Shown piece after piece: positions 18,169 through 27,091 of a stretch of DNA of 64,000 nucleotides. The stretch spans positions 1,798,001-1,862,000 of the forward strand of contig OY729430.1 in NCBI GenBank assembly GCA_963422415.1, in the 5' to 3' direction. Position numbers and translations under genes: made by a program. How positions within the stretch are numbered: the first letter of the stretch is position 1; each line of letters starts with the position of its first letter. This stretch comes from Bin34 sp963422415 (lineage in GTDB: Bacteria > Chloroflexota > Anaerolineae > Caldilineales > Caldilineaceae). The notes under the pieces are model-generated. The model saw only the letters and a program-made list of their open reading frames with translations, was not told the DNA's origin and made no database searches.

Positions 18169-18620
18169 GAAGACCGAAAAGGCAAGTTGGGACGCGGCCT
18201 GCGGGGCCGTTGGGCCCAGTGGAGCCTTCACGCTGTAGCGAAGAAAAGGTCCGTGTTCCCCTTTTATGATAGCTGTCGTGGGAAGCAATTGAAAAGAAAT
18301 GCCCAACGCCGGCCGCGGCCTTCCAGCCACCCCAGGGGACATGCGCCCCGCCCCTAAAAGAAAGACAGTCCGTAGGCGAGGCCGCCTGTGTCGTGCCCCC
18401 CCAAGGGCGCTTGACCAGTTATGGAATCAGACTTGCGATCTTGTCGCGAATGGCAGAGCTCGCGCCTTGACGTAGAGGACCGAGAGTCATGCAGGACACG
18501 CGTTTCCCTCCCCGCGGTTGCAGTCGTCTATCCCGTGAACCCGGGGCTGAAGGCACAGAGTTGCATGTCGCGTGGATTGCAACAGTTACCAAAGTGACCC
18601 CTCTCTCAATCGAGTCCGTA
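18169..18620. other. Intergenic region without a supported gene
   Basis: About 450 bp between the exporter start and the trpC stop. It should hold the exporter promoter. I see no RNA gene, clear terminator or conserved open frame; the plus-strand frame from 18489 is mainly the antisense of trpC. Confidence 0.5.
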
Positions 18621-19475
18621 TTAGGTCTCCACCAGCATGCCGGCCATCACGAATTCTCGCACCTTGCGTTCCCTCCGGGACTGGGGCAATTTGCTGAACG
18701 ACTCCCCCACCAGAATGGCGTCGCAACCTATTTTCGCCATGATCTGCACATCTCGGGCTGTCTTAATGCCACTTTCCCCGACCAGTGCCCGATCCTGGGG
18801 CACGAATTTTCGCAGGCGGCGCGTATTGTCCATGTCGGTTTGAAACGTGCGCAGGTTGCGATTGTTGACCCCGATCACTACATGGTCCAACATGAGGGCC
18901 CGGTTCAACTCGTCCTCGTCGTGGACCTCAATCAAAACCTGCATACCCAGATCCTGAGCCAGCGTCGCAATGTCTCGGTACTCCCCGTCATTCAGGATGG
19001 ACATGATCAGCAGAACAGCGTCGGCTCCCGCGGCACGGCTTTCCCACACTTGATACGGGTCAAATATGAAATCCTTGCGCAGCACCGGAGCCGGGCATTC
19101 TTCCTCTTCCAAGCGTTGTCCAATCAGGTCCAGGTAAGACAGGCGTCCCTGGAAATAGGGTTCATCCGTCAGACAGGAAATGGCTGCCGCCCCGCCCCTT
19201 ACATAGGAGAGAGCCATTTGCGCCGGATCCCAGTCGCGCGCAATCCGCCCCCGTGAGGGGCTGGCCTTCTTCACCTCCGCGATGACACTGGCTCCAGACG
19301 CCTGGGTCAACGCCGCTCCAAAGTCCTTGGGGGTTCGGGCTATCCGGGCCAGTTGTTGTAATTCTGCCAATGGCTGTGCCAATTGGGCTTGTTTCACCTC
19401 TTGGCGCTTGGTTGCCACAATGGTTTCCAGCACCTTGCCTTGAAATTGGGAGACGTCAATGGGAGAGGGAATCAT
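18621..19475 (-). CDS. trpC: Indole-3-glycerol phosphate synthase
   Basis: 284 residues. It closes the indole ring of indole-3-glycerol phosphate. The typical N-terminal helix (LETIVATKRQEVKQAQ) precedes the barrel; SVIAEVKKASPSRG carries the catalytic Lys, ISCLTDEPYFQG the substrate loop, APVLRKDFIFDPYQ a second catalytic Lys, GVNNRNLRTF and ALVGESGI the phosphate-binding end, with VGESF at the C-terminus. The start overlaps the trpD stop by 4 bp. It is the last gene of the T-box-controlled operon; trpA and trpB do not follow. Confidence 0.97.
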   Translation of the reverse strand: MIPSPIDVSQFQGKVLETIVATKRQEVKQAQLAQPLAELQQLARIARTPKDFGAALTQASGASVIAEVKKASPSRGRIARDWDPAQMALSYVRGGAAAISCLTDEPYFQGRLSYLDLIGQRLEEEECPAPVLRKDFIFDPYQVWESRAAGADAVLLIMSILNDGEYRDIATLAQDLGMQVLIEVHDEDELNRALMLDHVVIGVNNRNLRTFQTDMDNTRRLRKFVPQDRALVGESGIKTARDVQIMAKIGCDAILVGESFSKLPQSRRERKVREFVMAGMLVET

Positions 19476-20497
19476 CCGGCCAGCTCCTGTGACTTGGCCA
19501 CGAAGGCATCCAGCGTCTCCAGTGCCCGGCCCGTGTCAATGCTCTGCTTCGCCACTGGGATCTGGGCGGTCATGTTTCCGTTCTCCGTGGCTAGGGCGGC
19601 GGCGGCGTTCAATACCACCACGTCCCGCATGGGGCCTGCGACTTCACCCGCCAGAATGCCTCTGGTGATGGCGGCGTTCTCTTCGGGTCCCCCGCCGCGA
19701 ATTTCGGCCAGTCCAGCGCGGGCGAAGCCCAGACGGGCTGCATCGATGTCCAGCGTCTGCACTTGACCGTGGGACAGGTGGGCCACCTGATTGGGGCCGG
19801 CTAGGGAAAACTCATCCATACCTTCCGCCCCGTGCACCACAAAGGCTCCCTTTTTGCCGACTTGCGCCAGCATTTCCGCCAGTGGCTGGAGCAGCACGTC
19901 TTCATAGACTCCCATCAGAATGTGCGTTGTGGGAGCCGGGTTGGACAGAGGGCCTATGACATTGAAGAGGGAGCGAATGCCCAATTCTTGGCGTGCCTTG
20001 CCTACGTACCGCATGGCCGGATGACAGTGGGGGGCAAAGAGGAATACAAATCCCACGTCCCGTAGACACTCCGCCGCACCAGCCATGTCGTAGTCCAGTC
20101 GGGCGCCAAGCGCCAACAGGAGGTCTGCACTGCCACTCTGGCTGCTGGCTGATTTGTTGCCGTGCTTGGCTACGTTCCGCCCCGTACCCGCTACCACGAG
20201 GGCCGCAGTGGTGCTGATGTTGATGCTGTGGGAACCATCCCCTCCCGTGCCGACCACGTCGAACAGAGAATCCCCATTGAGATTCCAATCAAAGGGTTTT
20301 GCGTGAGCGGTCAGGGAATCGTAGAACCCGATTATCTCTTCGACGGTCAACCCTTTCATGTTCAGGGCCACCAAGATCGCCCCAATCTGAGCGTCGGTGG
20401 CTCCTCCGGACACCATTTGGGTCAAGACCGCCTTGGCCTCCTCTCTTTCCAGATCTTGTCGGGCCATAACACGCTTGATGGCGTCAGAAATATTCAT
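19472..20497 (-). CDS. trpD: Anthranilate phosphoribosyltransferase
   Basis: 341 residues. It joins anthranilate to PRPP. The PRPP-binding motif VVGTGGDGSHSINIST, KHGNKSASSQSGSADLL, the family core FLFAPHCHPAMRYVG and FNVIGPLSNPA are present, and HGAEGMDEFSL lies further on. I chose the ATG at 20497, which overlaps the kinase stop as ATGA; a start eight codons earlier is possible but lies inside the kinase gene. The stop overlaps trpC by 4 bp, so trpD and trpC are translationally coupled. Confidence 0.97.
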   Translation of the reverse strand: MNISDAIKRVMARQDLEREEAKAVLTQMVSGGATDAQIGAILVALNMKGLTVEEIIGFYDSLTAHAKPFDWNLNGDSLFDVVGTGGDGSHSINISTTAALVVAGTGRNVAKHGNKSASSQSGSADLLLALGARLDYDMAGAAECLRDVGFVFLFAPHCHPAMRYVGKARQELGIRSLFNVIGPLSNPAPTTHILMGVYEDVLLQPLAEMLAQVGKKGAFVVHGAEGMDEFSLAGPNQVAHLSHGQVQTLDIDAARLGFARAGLAEIRGGGPEENAAITRGILAGEVAGPMRDVVVLNAAAALATENGNMTAQIPVAKQSIDTGRALETLDAFVAKSQELAG

Positions 20498-21555
20498 GCT
20501 GCGGTTTCCTTCGTTTCCCATTGTGTATACCGGTTCTGGCGCAGACTCCGGTATGCATCATCCAATTCCGCTCTGTCCCGCGGACCTAGGTTCATGTCCA
20601 GAGCGGCAGTCACATGATCCAGGCACAAACCAAAGGCAAACTGTAGTAATTGACACTCTTCCGCGGCCGCCAGCGCATCTTGGGCCGTGGACGGCAGCAG
20701 AATGAGATCCAGCAGGCTGGCCAGCGGCAGCAACACTTCATACGTGCGGACCCGTGGGGCCAAGTCGAGCGCTTCGGCAGGATCTGCGTACAGTCCCAGC
20801 CATTCCGCTCTCTCCCTAGGAGTCAGGTCTGGCAGCAGGTGCAGGAAGAGGTGGCAGATCTCCCGGGCTGGATCTCCCAAGCCGCCCATTTCCCAATCCA
20901 GCAGCTGAATGTCCCCGTCCACCTTGAGACAGTGGCACAATTGAAGATCGCCATGGACTAGGGCAGGAGTAGTCAACTCGTTCTTGTCCAGTTTCGGCCG
21001 CACCATGGTCTCCGCCCGGGACAGCGCTTCCAGGACAAAGTCCGACAGAGGACTGATGCCACCGCGCTCCACTCCTTCCTCCACCAGCCTCTTGCTGCCT
21101 TGGATCAGACTCCACTGATAATGCAGGCTGACTGGATGCGGGCTGAGCCGCGTCTGGTCAGCCGGATGACGTGCATGGACCGCGGCCAAGGCAATGGCCA
21201 ATCCCATCGCGTCTTCCCGCAGGGTTGGGTTCAGGGGCAGACCGGGACACCATTCATAGAGCATAATCTGATGGGACAACCCTGCGGGATACCGGTCGAA
21301 GGCGATGGTCTGCGGAGCCACCCCAATCCGGGCGGCGGAATCTTGGTTGGTGAACTGCCGTCGGCCACGGGCCTGTCCCGCATCCAGGAACATCTTGAGC
21401 ACGACGTCCCGCTGGGCCGTCTGGATCCGCCACAGGGCATTGTGATCCCCGGACAACTCCTCCACGGTCGTGATCTCCGCTCCGGCGAGATCCAGATCGG
21501 GCGAGTTGGCCAAGTAGGCCAATACGGTCTGGATCCGCCCCTGATCGCTTGACAT
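20494..21555 (-). CDS. APH/choline-kinase-like phosphotransferase inside the trp operon
   Basis: 353 residues with the aminoglycoside-phosphotransferase-type kinase fold. DVVLKMF gives the ATP-binding Lys strand, LVHGDLQLCHCL the catalytic loop and LLDWEMGGLGDPAREI the metal-binding Asp segment. The catalytic-loop residue that is normally Asn (HGDxxxxN) is His here, which may alter metal binding. Small-molecule kinases of this fold act on aminoglycosides, choline, homoserine and sugars; the substrate is unknown. It lies 7 bp after trpG and overlaps trpD by 4 bp, so it is an integral member of the T-box-controlled operon. Confidence 0.82.
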   Translation of the reverse strand: MSSDQGRIQTVLAYLANSPDLDLAGAEITTVEELSGDHNALWRIQTAQRDVVLKMFLDAGQARGRRQFTNQDSAARIGVAPQTIAFDRYPAGLSHQIMLYEWCPGLPLNPTLREDAMGLAIALAAVHARHPADQTRLSPHPVSLHYQWSLIQGSKRLVEEGVERGGISPLSDFVLEALSRAETMVRPKLDKNELTTPALVHGDLQLCHCLKVDGDIQLLDWEMGGLGDPAREICHLFLHLLPDLTPRERAEWLGLYADPAEALDLAPRVRTYEVLLPLASLLDLILLPSTAQDALAAAEECQLLQFAFGLCLDHVTAALDMNLGPRDRAELDDAYRSLRQNRYTQWETKETAA

Positions 21556-21562
21556 GATTTCT

Positions 21563-22141
21563 TCAAGGGGTCATGGCGAGGAAGTTGCGCAGCAGATCGT
21601 GGCCCTGTTCGGTCAGGAAGCTCTCGGGATGAAACTGCACTCCATGGATGGGATGTTCCCGATGCCGCAGCCCCATGATCTCGCCCTCTGTCGTACGGGC
21701 CGTGATCTCAAGCTCCGCCGGGATCGGATCATGCACAATCAGGCTGTGATAGCGGGTGGCCGTGAAGGGGTTCCGCAGGCCGGCGAAGAGTCCCTGTTCA
21801 TTGTGATGGACGGGGCTGGTCTTGCCGTGCATGATGCGAGGCGCGCCCTTGACCTCGCCGCCAAAGACATGTCCGATGCACTGGTTGCCTAGGCAGACTC
21901 CCAGAATGGGGATCTGCGGACCTATGACATCGATGATTTCATTGCTGACACCACTGTCCTTCTGCGGGGTGCCGGGCCCCGGTGAGAGCACGATGTGGTC
22001 GGGTTTCTGCGCCCTGATCTGATCCAGAGAGATCTTGTCGTTCCGATATACCTTGATGTCGGCTCCCAGCTCGCCTAGAAACTGCACCAGGTTGTAGGTG
22101 AAGCTGTCGTAGTTGTCGATCACGATCACCATGCCGTTCAC
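21563..22141 (-). CDS. trpG: Anthranilate synthase glutamine amidotransferase subunit
   Basis: 192 residues, class I glutamine amidotransferase that supplies ammonia to TrpE. DNYDSFTYNLVQFLGELGA, LSPGPGTP, the nucleophile loop GVCLGNQCIG and the His-Glu pair in GVQFHPES are visible; YHSLIV is also typical. The residue after the nucleophile loop Gly is Asn where His is usual (GVCLGHQ). It overlaps the trpS stop by 4 bp. A role in aminodeoxychorismate synthesis as well (PabA) is possible for such subunits. Confidence 0.95.
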   Translation of the reverse strand: MNGMVIVIDNYDSFTYNLVQFLGELGADIKVYRNDKISLDQIRAQKPDHIVLSPGPGTPQKDSGVSNEIIDVIGPQIPILGVCLGNQCIGHVFGGEVKGAPRIMHGKTSPVHHNEQGLFAGLRNPFTATRYHSLIVHDPIPAELEITARTTEGEIMGLRHREHPIHGVQFHPESFLTEQGHDLLRNFLAMTP

Positions 22142-23190
22142 ACTCCCTGCCGCTTGCCATATTTCTCCGCACTGCGTCGAATACGGTTCCAGTTGCCCGT
22201 CAGGCCCATGGCCTTTTTCATGGCGAAGAGAGTTGCCTGGGCTTCCTTTCGGGCCGTGATCGTACCCTGTTCCAGCAGATAGTCTACATAGCCGGTTTGC
22301 GCCGCATAGTGCGCGTACCGCTCCCGGATGGGATCCAAAAAGTCATTCAGGGCCCGGACCAATTTTCGCTTGACCTCCACGTCTCCGACTTGGCCCGCGC
22401 GGTATCGGGTCTTTAGATCCTCCACCTCCGCCTTGTCGGGATTGAAGTAATCATGGTAGCTGAAGACGGGGTTGCCTTCCACGGTACCCGGAATGTCGGC
22501 CGAGATGCGGTTGGGGTCCGTGTACATGCTCATGACTCGCTTCTCCACTTGCCGGGGAGAGTCGTTCAAGGAGATGGCATTGTCCAAGCTCTTGCTCATT
22601 TTGGCGTTGCCGTCCGTGCCAACCAGGGTGCCTCCCACGACATAGGCTTCCGGAATGGGAAAGACTTCTCCGTAGGCGGCATTGAACCGACGCGCGATCT
22701 GGCGGGTGATCTCCACGTGGCTCTCATTGTCCTGGCCCACGGGCACCAGGTCGCCTTTGGGCATCAGGATGTCGGCGGCCTGCAGTACTGGATATCCCAG
22801 CAGGTTGTAGGGCACCTGGTCCAGGCGCGCGTCGTGGGCCATGGTCTTGATTGTGGGTAGCTGCTGCAGGCGCTCGACCGTGACCATGCTGCCAAGCAGC
22901 AACGCCATCTCACTGACTTCGGGAATGGCGGATTGCAGATAGTAGGTGACCGCCTCGGGCTCTATGCCGGTCGCGAGACTGTCCAGCACTATGCTGCGGG
23001 CGTTTGCGGCGATCTCGGCAATGCTCTGCGGATCGGGACGGGTGGTCAGCATGTGCAAGTCTGCCACCAGGAAGTAGCACTCGTATTCCTGCTGCAGTCG
23101 CAGGCGGTGGCGCAAGCTGCCCACATAGTGGCCCAGATGCAACGCGCCGGTGGGGCGGTCGCCCGTCAGAATTCTCTTCTTGCGTGTCAT
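22138..23190 (-). CDS. trpS: Tryptophanyl-tRNA synthetase
   Basis: 350 residues, class I aminoacyl-tRNA synthetase charging tRNA-Trp. The HIGH-equivalent GALHLGHYVGSL and the KMSKS loop (NAKMSKSLDNAI) are intact, as is the tryptophan-pocket region GYPVLQAADILMP and VGQDNESHVEITR. It sits 14 bp after trpE and overlaps trpG by 4 bp. Placing the synthetase inside the biosynthetic operon puts both tryptophan synthesis and charging under the T-box upstream of trpE, a sensible arrangement because the T-box senses uncharged tRNA-Trp. Confidence 0.97.
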   Translation of the reverse strand: MTRKKRILTGDRPTGALHLGHYVGSLRHRLRLQQEYECYFLVADLHMLTTRPDPQSIAEIAANARSIVLDSLATGIEPEAVTYYLQSAIPEVSEMALLLGSMVTVERLQQLPTIKTMAHDARLDQVPYNLLGYPVLQAADILMPKGDLVPVGQDNESHVEITRQIARRFNAAYGEVFPIPEAYVVGGTLVGTDGNAKMSKSLDNAISLNDSPRQVEKRVMSMYTDPNRISADIPGTVEGNPVFSYHDYFNPDKAEVEDLKTRYRAGQVGDVEVKRKLVRALNDFLDPIRERYAHYAAQTGYVDYLLEQGTITARKEAQATLFAMKKAMGLTGNWNRIRRSAEKYGKRQGV

Positions 23191-23204
23191 GGTCGCATGC
23201 CCCC

Positions 23205-24746
23205 TTACGCTTGCAGGCCGTCTTCAGCCATTTTCACGGCCACCGTCAAGGCCCGCATCTTGTTCATGGCCTCTTGGTATTCGTAGTCCGGTTCGCTGTC
23301 TGCCACCAACCCGCCGCCCGCCTGCAGAATGCAGGTCTTGCCCTGCATAGTGATGGTGCGAATGGCAATGCACGTGTCCATGGATCCCCCATAGTCCAAG
23401 TATCCAATCACGCCGGCGTAGGGCCCACGCCGTTCACCTTCCAGCTCCTCAATGATCTCCATGGCCCGGATCTTGGGAGCTCCGCTGACGGTGCCGGCGG
23501 GCATCGTGGCCCGAAGCAAGTCGATGGCATCGTAGTCGGGTCGCAGGTGACCCCGCACGTCGCTCACGATGTGCATGATGTGGCTGTATCTCTCGATTTC
23601 CATGACGTTCTGCACCTGTACCGAGCCATATGTGCAGACTCGTCCCAGATCATTGCGTCCCAGATCAACTAGCATGACATGCTCGGCTCTCTCCTTGGGA
23701 TCCAGAAGTAGCTCCGCGGCTAGGCAATCGTCCTCTTCCGGGGTCGCTCCTCTCCACCGCGATCCGGCAATGGGATGCAGAGAGGCCTCGCGTTCCTCCA
23801 GGCGCACATGCATCTCCGGACTGGAACCGATCACGCGCATGGGACGGCCCTGGATGCCAGGCACCTGGGAGAAGTCGAAATAGAACATATAGGAAGAAGG
23901 GTTGATCATGCGTAGAGCCCGGTAGATGGTGAACGGATCTGCGTTCGTGTCCCTCCTCTGGCGCATGCTCAGGACCCCTTGGAAGATGTCTCCGGCCCTG
24001 ATGTAGTCCTTGGTGGTCAGCACCATCTCCCGATATTCCGCTCGCGTGTGAGAGCAGCCCCACGGCGTTTCATCCGTGATCGCGGGCAGTGTTGGTTCCG
24101 GGCATGGAGCATGAATCTGCGCACGAATTGTCGAGATGCGCGCGCAGACCCGCGCATACTCCGCCTTCAGGTCCTCGACGGTTAGGTCCAGATTGACAAT
24201 GACCAGCAGAGAATGCCTGACGTGATCGAAGACCACCATCTCGCTGCTGAACAGCAAGGCCATGTCCGGGGTGCCGATTTCATTGCCTGCGGTGGCCGGC
24301 AGTTCCTCGATAAAGCGCACCATGTCATATCCGAACAGACCCACGGCTCCGCCGCAGAACTTGGGTAGTTCTGGAATCGTTACCGGCGTGATGCTGTCCA
24401 GCAGGCCGCGCAAGTAGGCGAAGGGTTCCGCCTTGAACCGGCGCGTGGCACCCATAGCCGTGGACTCAGTGATTTCATCGCCATAGGCTACCAGCGTGCG
24501 TTCCGTGTTCAACCCTAGGAACGTGTACCGGCCAAACCGGGTGCCGGCCTCGGCGGACTCCAGTAGAAAGCTGGGCGCCGCCAATTGCGTGCCATCCATG
24601 GACCGCGTTGCCGGGTGCCGACACAAGCGGAAGAAGATGGAGACCGGGGTGATCATGTCCGCCGGTATGGTGGTGTAGACAGGTATCTGCGTGCCCAAGG
24701 AGCGGGCAGCCTCAACCCTTGTCAAGGAAGGGAAAAAGTGGTTCAC
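23205..24746 (-). CDS. trpE: Anthranilate synthase component I
   Basis: 513 residues, converting chorismate to anthranilate with TrpG. SFLLESAEAGTRFGRYTFLG is the tryptophan feedback-site region; the catalytic domain has IFQGVLSMRQRRD, YMFYFDF, IGSSPEM, PIAGSRWRG, ERAEHVMLVDLGRNDLGRV, ATMPAGTVSGAPK and LQAGGGLVADS. The start is the GTG at 24746, preceded by GGAGG and lying just after the T-box terminator. The frame stays open back to 24821, but that segment is the leader terminator and T-box, so it is not coding. First gene of the trp operon. Confidence 0.97.
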   Translation of the reverse strand: MNHFFPSLTRVEAARSLGTQIPVYTTIPADMITPVSIFFRLCRHPATRSMDGTQLAAPSFLLESAEAGTRFGRYTFLGLNTERTLVAYGDEITESTAMGATRRFKAEPFAYLRGLLDSITPVTIPELPKFCGGAVGLFGYDMVRFIEELPATAGNEIGTPDMALLFSSEMVVFDHVRHSLLVIVNLDLTVEDLKAEYARVCARISTIRAQIHAPCPEPTLPAITDETPWGCSHTRAEYREMVLTTKDYIRAGDIFQGVLSMRQRRDTNADPFTIYRALRMINPSSYMFYFDFSQVPGIQGRPMRVIGSSPEMHVRLEEREASLHPIAGSRWRGATPEEDDCLAAELLLDPKERAEHVMLVDLGRNDLGRVCTYGSVQVQNVMEIERYSHIMHIVSDVRGHLRPDYDAIDLLRATMPAGTVSGAPKIRAMEIIEELEGERRGPYAGVIGYLDYGGSMDTCIAIRTITMQGKTCILQAGGGLVADSEPDYEYQEAMNKMRALTVAVKMAEDGLQA

Positions 24747-24755
24747 GCGACCTCC

Positions 24756-24792
24756 AAAAAAATCCCCAAGTGTCAATTTCCTGCACTTGGGG
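24756..24792 (-). terminator. T-box-controlled intrinsic terminator
   Basis: Perfect 9-bp stem CCCCAAGTG / CACTTGGGG (24784-24792 and 24764-24772) with an 11-nt loop, followed on the minus strand by A and seven T residues. The 5' arm lies just downstream of the T-box core so it can be displaced by the antiterminator. The trpE ribosome-binding site GGAGG follows at once. Confidence 0.93.
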
Positions 24793-25056
24793 ACGATAGT
24801 CGTGGACCACCGCGGTGCCACCCCGCTTAACTTGGCTCTAGGGCCAAAGCTCTCTCGGCAAGAACAACCCCTATGGGGTCAGTCTTGGCGCACTGGTAAC
24901 GGTTGCGTTTCCGGCTTGCCTACTGAGAAATCCCGTTCAGCTCGCGACTCACTGGTCCATTCATCGCTTTCCGGCATGCCCCCTCGCACCTGTCGGGGCT
25001 CTCTGAATGCCAACCCGGCGACTACTAGTCCAAATCAAGGTCAGTGTTTCCCATGT
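24756..25056 (-). ncRNA. T-box riboswitch, tRNA-Trp specific, in the trpE leader
   Basis: The minus strand carries the T-box core GGGGTGGCACCGCGG at 24824-24810, followed by a terminator hairpin. The tRNA-pairing tetranucleotide UGGC (24820-24817) complements an acceptor end GCCA, as expected for tRNA-Trp with G73. Upstream, GAA-TGG-A at 24962-24956 fits the specifier loop (S-turn GAA, then codon UGG at 24959-24957). With uncharged tRNA-Trp the antiterminator should form and trpE-S-G-kinase-D-C be transcribed; with charged tRNA the terminator forms. The 5' end is inferred from the promoter at 25063-25091. Stem I details were not folded. Confidence 0.93.
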
Positions 25057-25062
25057 CTTTCC

Positions 25063-25091
25063 AAGATAGTCGATTGAATGGGCAAAGTCAA
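25063..25091 (-). promoter_or_regulatory. Sigma-70-type promoter of the trp operon
   Basis: TTGACT at 25091-25086 and TATCTT at 25068-25063, separated by exactly 17 nt. This predicts a transcript start near 25056, just before the T-box stem I region. Confidence 0.75.
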
Positions 25092-25337
25092 TATGGAATT
25101 GTTCTCTTGCTACCTTGGCTCGAGAAACCCATGTTCTGTTAGTTAAACGTCTCAGACTTCTCGAAGCCCCGGTCTTGTGCTTTGAATCCCGGGGCAGATC
25201 TCCAAGTGGTCAATCCATGTCCCTTCAGGCAATGCGTTGGGGGAGATGTTCGGTGATCACTGGTACAGTTTCACGCAACCGACTGGCATTGGTGCAGGCA
25301 GTCCGAGACAATGGGGGAGCAACCCGTGCCGACAGGA

Positions 25338-26384
25338 TTACGTCGTGTTGCCCTCTTCCTTGCCGGGTTCGGCGTCACCGCCTGTCAGCAGTCTTTCCAG
25401 CGCTTGGGGCGCGTCCGATTGGAACGCCGCTGCCACTACATCCGCGAAGCGAGGCAATTCCTCCCAGTTCCGGCGCGCCAAGGCCGCGCGGCATCGGCCA
25501 GATAGGGAGCGGCCGCGTCCAGCAATTCCGTCCGCTTGACTTCCGTCAGTTCGGCCCTGTTTTCGGCCTTTCCCTTGGCTCTTCCCTCAGCTCTTTCTTC
25601 GGCCCTGATTTGGCCCCAAGCCTCACTTAGCTCGGCCCGCAACGTTTGGGCATCCATGACTATTTCCTCCAGAGAACGGGCGGCCTGCAACCGCGGCGTG
25701 AAATGTCCGGTATCGGCCAGAGCGGCGACGATGCCGGTGGTGATCCAACGGGTGACGGTCGCATCCAAGCCGTGATCGGTCCAGTCGCGCAAGACAGACA
25801 AATTGTATAGCCTGCGAAAAAACCATACGGCCTACGTACGCGGATAGGCGAGCAGACCCGCCCTGCAGAAGACGGTGCACGTCCCGCTGCAGCAAGGTGA
25901 GGCCAGTGAATGCTGCGGTCTCCGTGGTCAGTGGTAGTTCCGTCCACGCCGCATCTGGGTGGATGCCAATGTCCAGGAGGGGTATGAGATGGCTTTCGTC
26001 CCACAGACTGCCGGGGCGGGTGTGGGACACCACTGGACGGTGTCGGTTCCAGATGCCACGCCCGGTGTGTATCAGCAGCTGTTGCAGAGGGACAGGAAGG
26101 CTGTCGGCCCGCAGCACTTGGGTTTTTATCAAATGCTCCTTCAGACGCGCAGCATAGACCAGACGGCGCGCCGGCATGACTTGCTGGATACGGTCCTGTA
26201 TCTCCACGTGGATCACGCCTAGGATACGACCAGTGGAGGGCTCCTGGATCCAGAACACCAAGTCCACTCGTCGCAGGTCCGCGGCTCCGATACTCTGCAG
26301 CTCTTGCCCGCATCCTCCGCCGAGTGACCGTGAGAGGTCACCGTGTATCAGAGCACAGGCGAGATCCCAATTCCAAGTGGCCAA
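25338..26384 (-). pseudogene. Frameshifted Rpn-like (PD-(D/E)XK transposase family) nuclease
   Basis: Three consecutive minus-strand frames together read like one Rpn/COG5464-type protein. The first segment has RRVDLVFWIQEP, GRILGVIHVEIQDRI and LPVPLQQLLIHTGRGIWN; the second continues with LSVLRDWTDHGLDATV and an Ala/Arg/Glu-rich helix; the third ends NWEELPRFADVVAAAFQSD and a stop at 25338. The first shift lies at a run of six T (minus strand) near 25820, the second near 25480. The N-terminus also looks truncated. Members are mobile-associated nucleases that promote RecA-independent recombination. A sequencing error at the homopolymer could explain one break but not all. Confidence 0.6.
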
Positions 26385-26776
26385 ACATATCGTGAAGATG
26401 TGTGTCAGTTTGATGTAACCGCTTCCCCGCCTTGCCTAGAGGGTGCATGAACTGCACAGAGGCTTTTTGGGCATGGAATCGCGAGCGAGATGTCTGTGGA
26501 TGATGAACAGAGCAGGGACAAGCTGCGCGAGGACCGCATTCCTCCCAAATTTTTGCAGGTTACCTTGGCGGTCTTGGCAGCTCCAAGGGACTACCATTGC
26601 CTCCCCCGGTCGCCGCTCCATTAGCACGTCAAAGCCAAGAGCGAGGAGTCTCTGTAGAAAGCAAGATGAGGAAGAAGCAAGCCGAGCAAGATTCTTATAT
26701 GAATATGAGGCTCGGCAGTCTTTCAGGTGTCAGCCTGCTGGCTAGGTTCTTTTCCCTATGGAAAGTAATCCGTTCT

Positions 26777-27005
26777 GACAGGATTACTTCGTATTGCCAT
26801 TCTTTCTCACCGGGTTTGGCGTCATTGCCTGTCAACAGTTTTCCTGTGTCTAGGACGCGTGCTGTTGCCACTGTATGTGTGAAGCATGGCAAGTTCTCCC
26901 AGTCCCGGTGTGCGCCCTTGGCGCACACCGGGGGCTTAGGTAGAGAGCGTCCGCGTCCAGTGACTGGGTGCGAACCGGCTTGACGGACGAGACAGTGCCA
27001 GCTTG
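26777..27005 (-). pseudogene. C-terminal remnant of a second Rpn-like gene
   Basis: This stretch aligns base by base with the 3' end of the relic at 25331-25560: both start GACAGGATTAC on the plus strand and share GTCCGCGTCCAG-like and GACGGAC-like blocks. The readable peptide DWENLPCFTHTVATARVLDT matches the end of the first copy. A one-base insertion removes the original stop codon. Only about 230 bp remain, so it is a non-functional duplicate in the same orientation. Confidence 0.55.
26904..26932. repeat. 13-bp perfect hairpin inside the Rpn relic
   Basis: CCCGGTGTGCGCC (26904-26916) and its exact reverse complement (26920-26932) flank a 3-nt loop. No T-run follows on either strand, so it is not an obvious terminator. 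Confidence 0.6.
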
Positions 27006-27024
27006 ATTTCCCTATACCCTGCTT

Positions 27025-27073
27025 AACAGAAAAGACCCTGGACCTACATGGGGGGTCCAGGGTCTTTTCTGTT
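27025..27073 (-). terminator. Strong 20-bp hairpin terminator after the cysteine-rich gene
   Basis: Perfect 20-bp inverted repeat: AACAGAAAAGACCCTGGACC at 27025-27044 and its complement at 27054-27073, with a 9-nt loop. The outer part of the stem is A/T-rich on both sides, so it could work in both directions. It lies just past the stop at 27092. Confidence 0.8.
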
Positions 27074-27091
27074 GGCTGTCACTTCTGCGTT

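Noticed and set aside
24747..24821. trpE extended upstream through the leader
   Set aside because: That segment is the T-box core and terminator; GTG at 24746 follows a GGAGG and lies after the T-run.
26904..26932. Hairpin as a terminator
   Set aside because: No T-run on either strand, and a much better terminator lies at 27025-27073.
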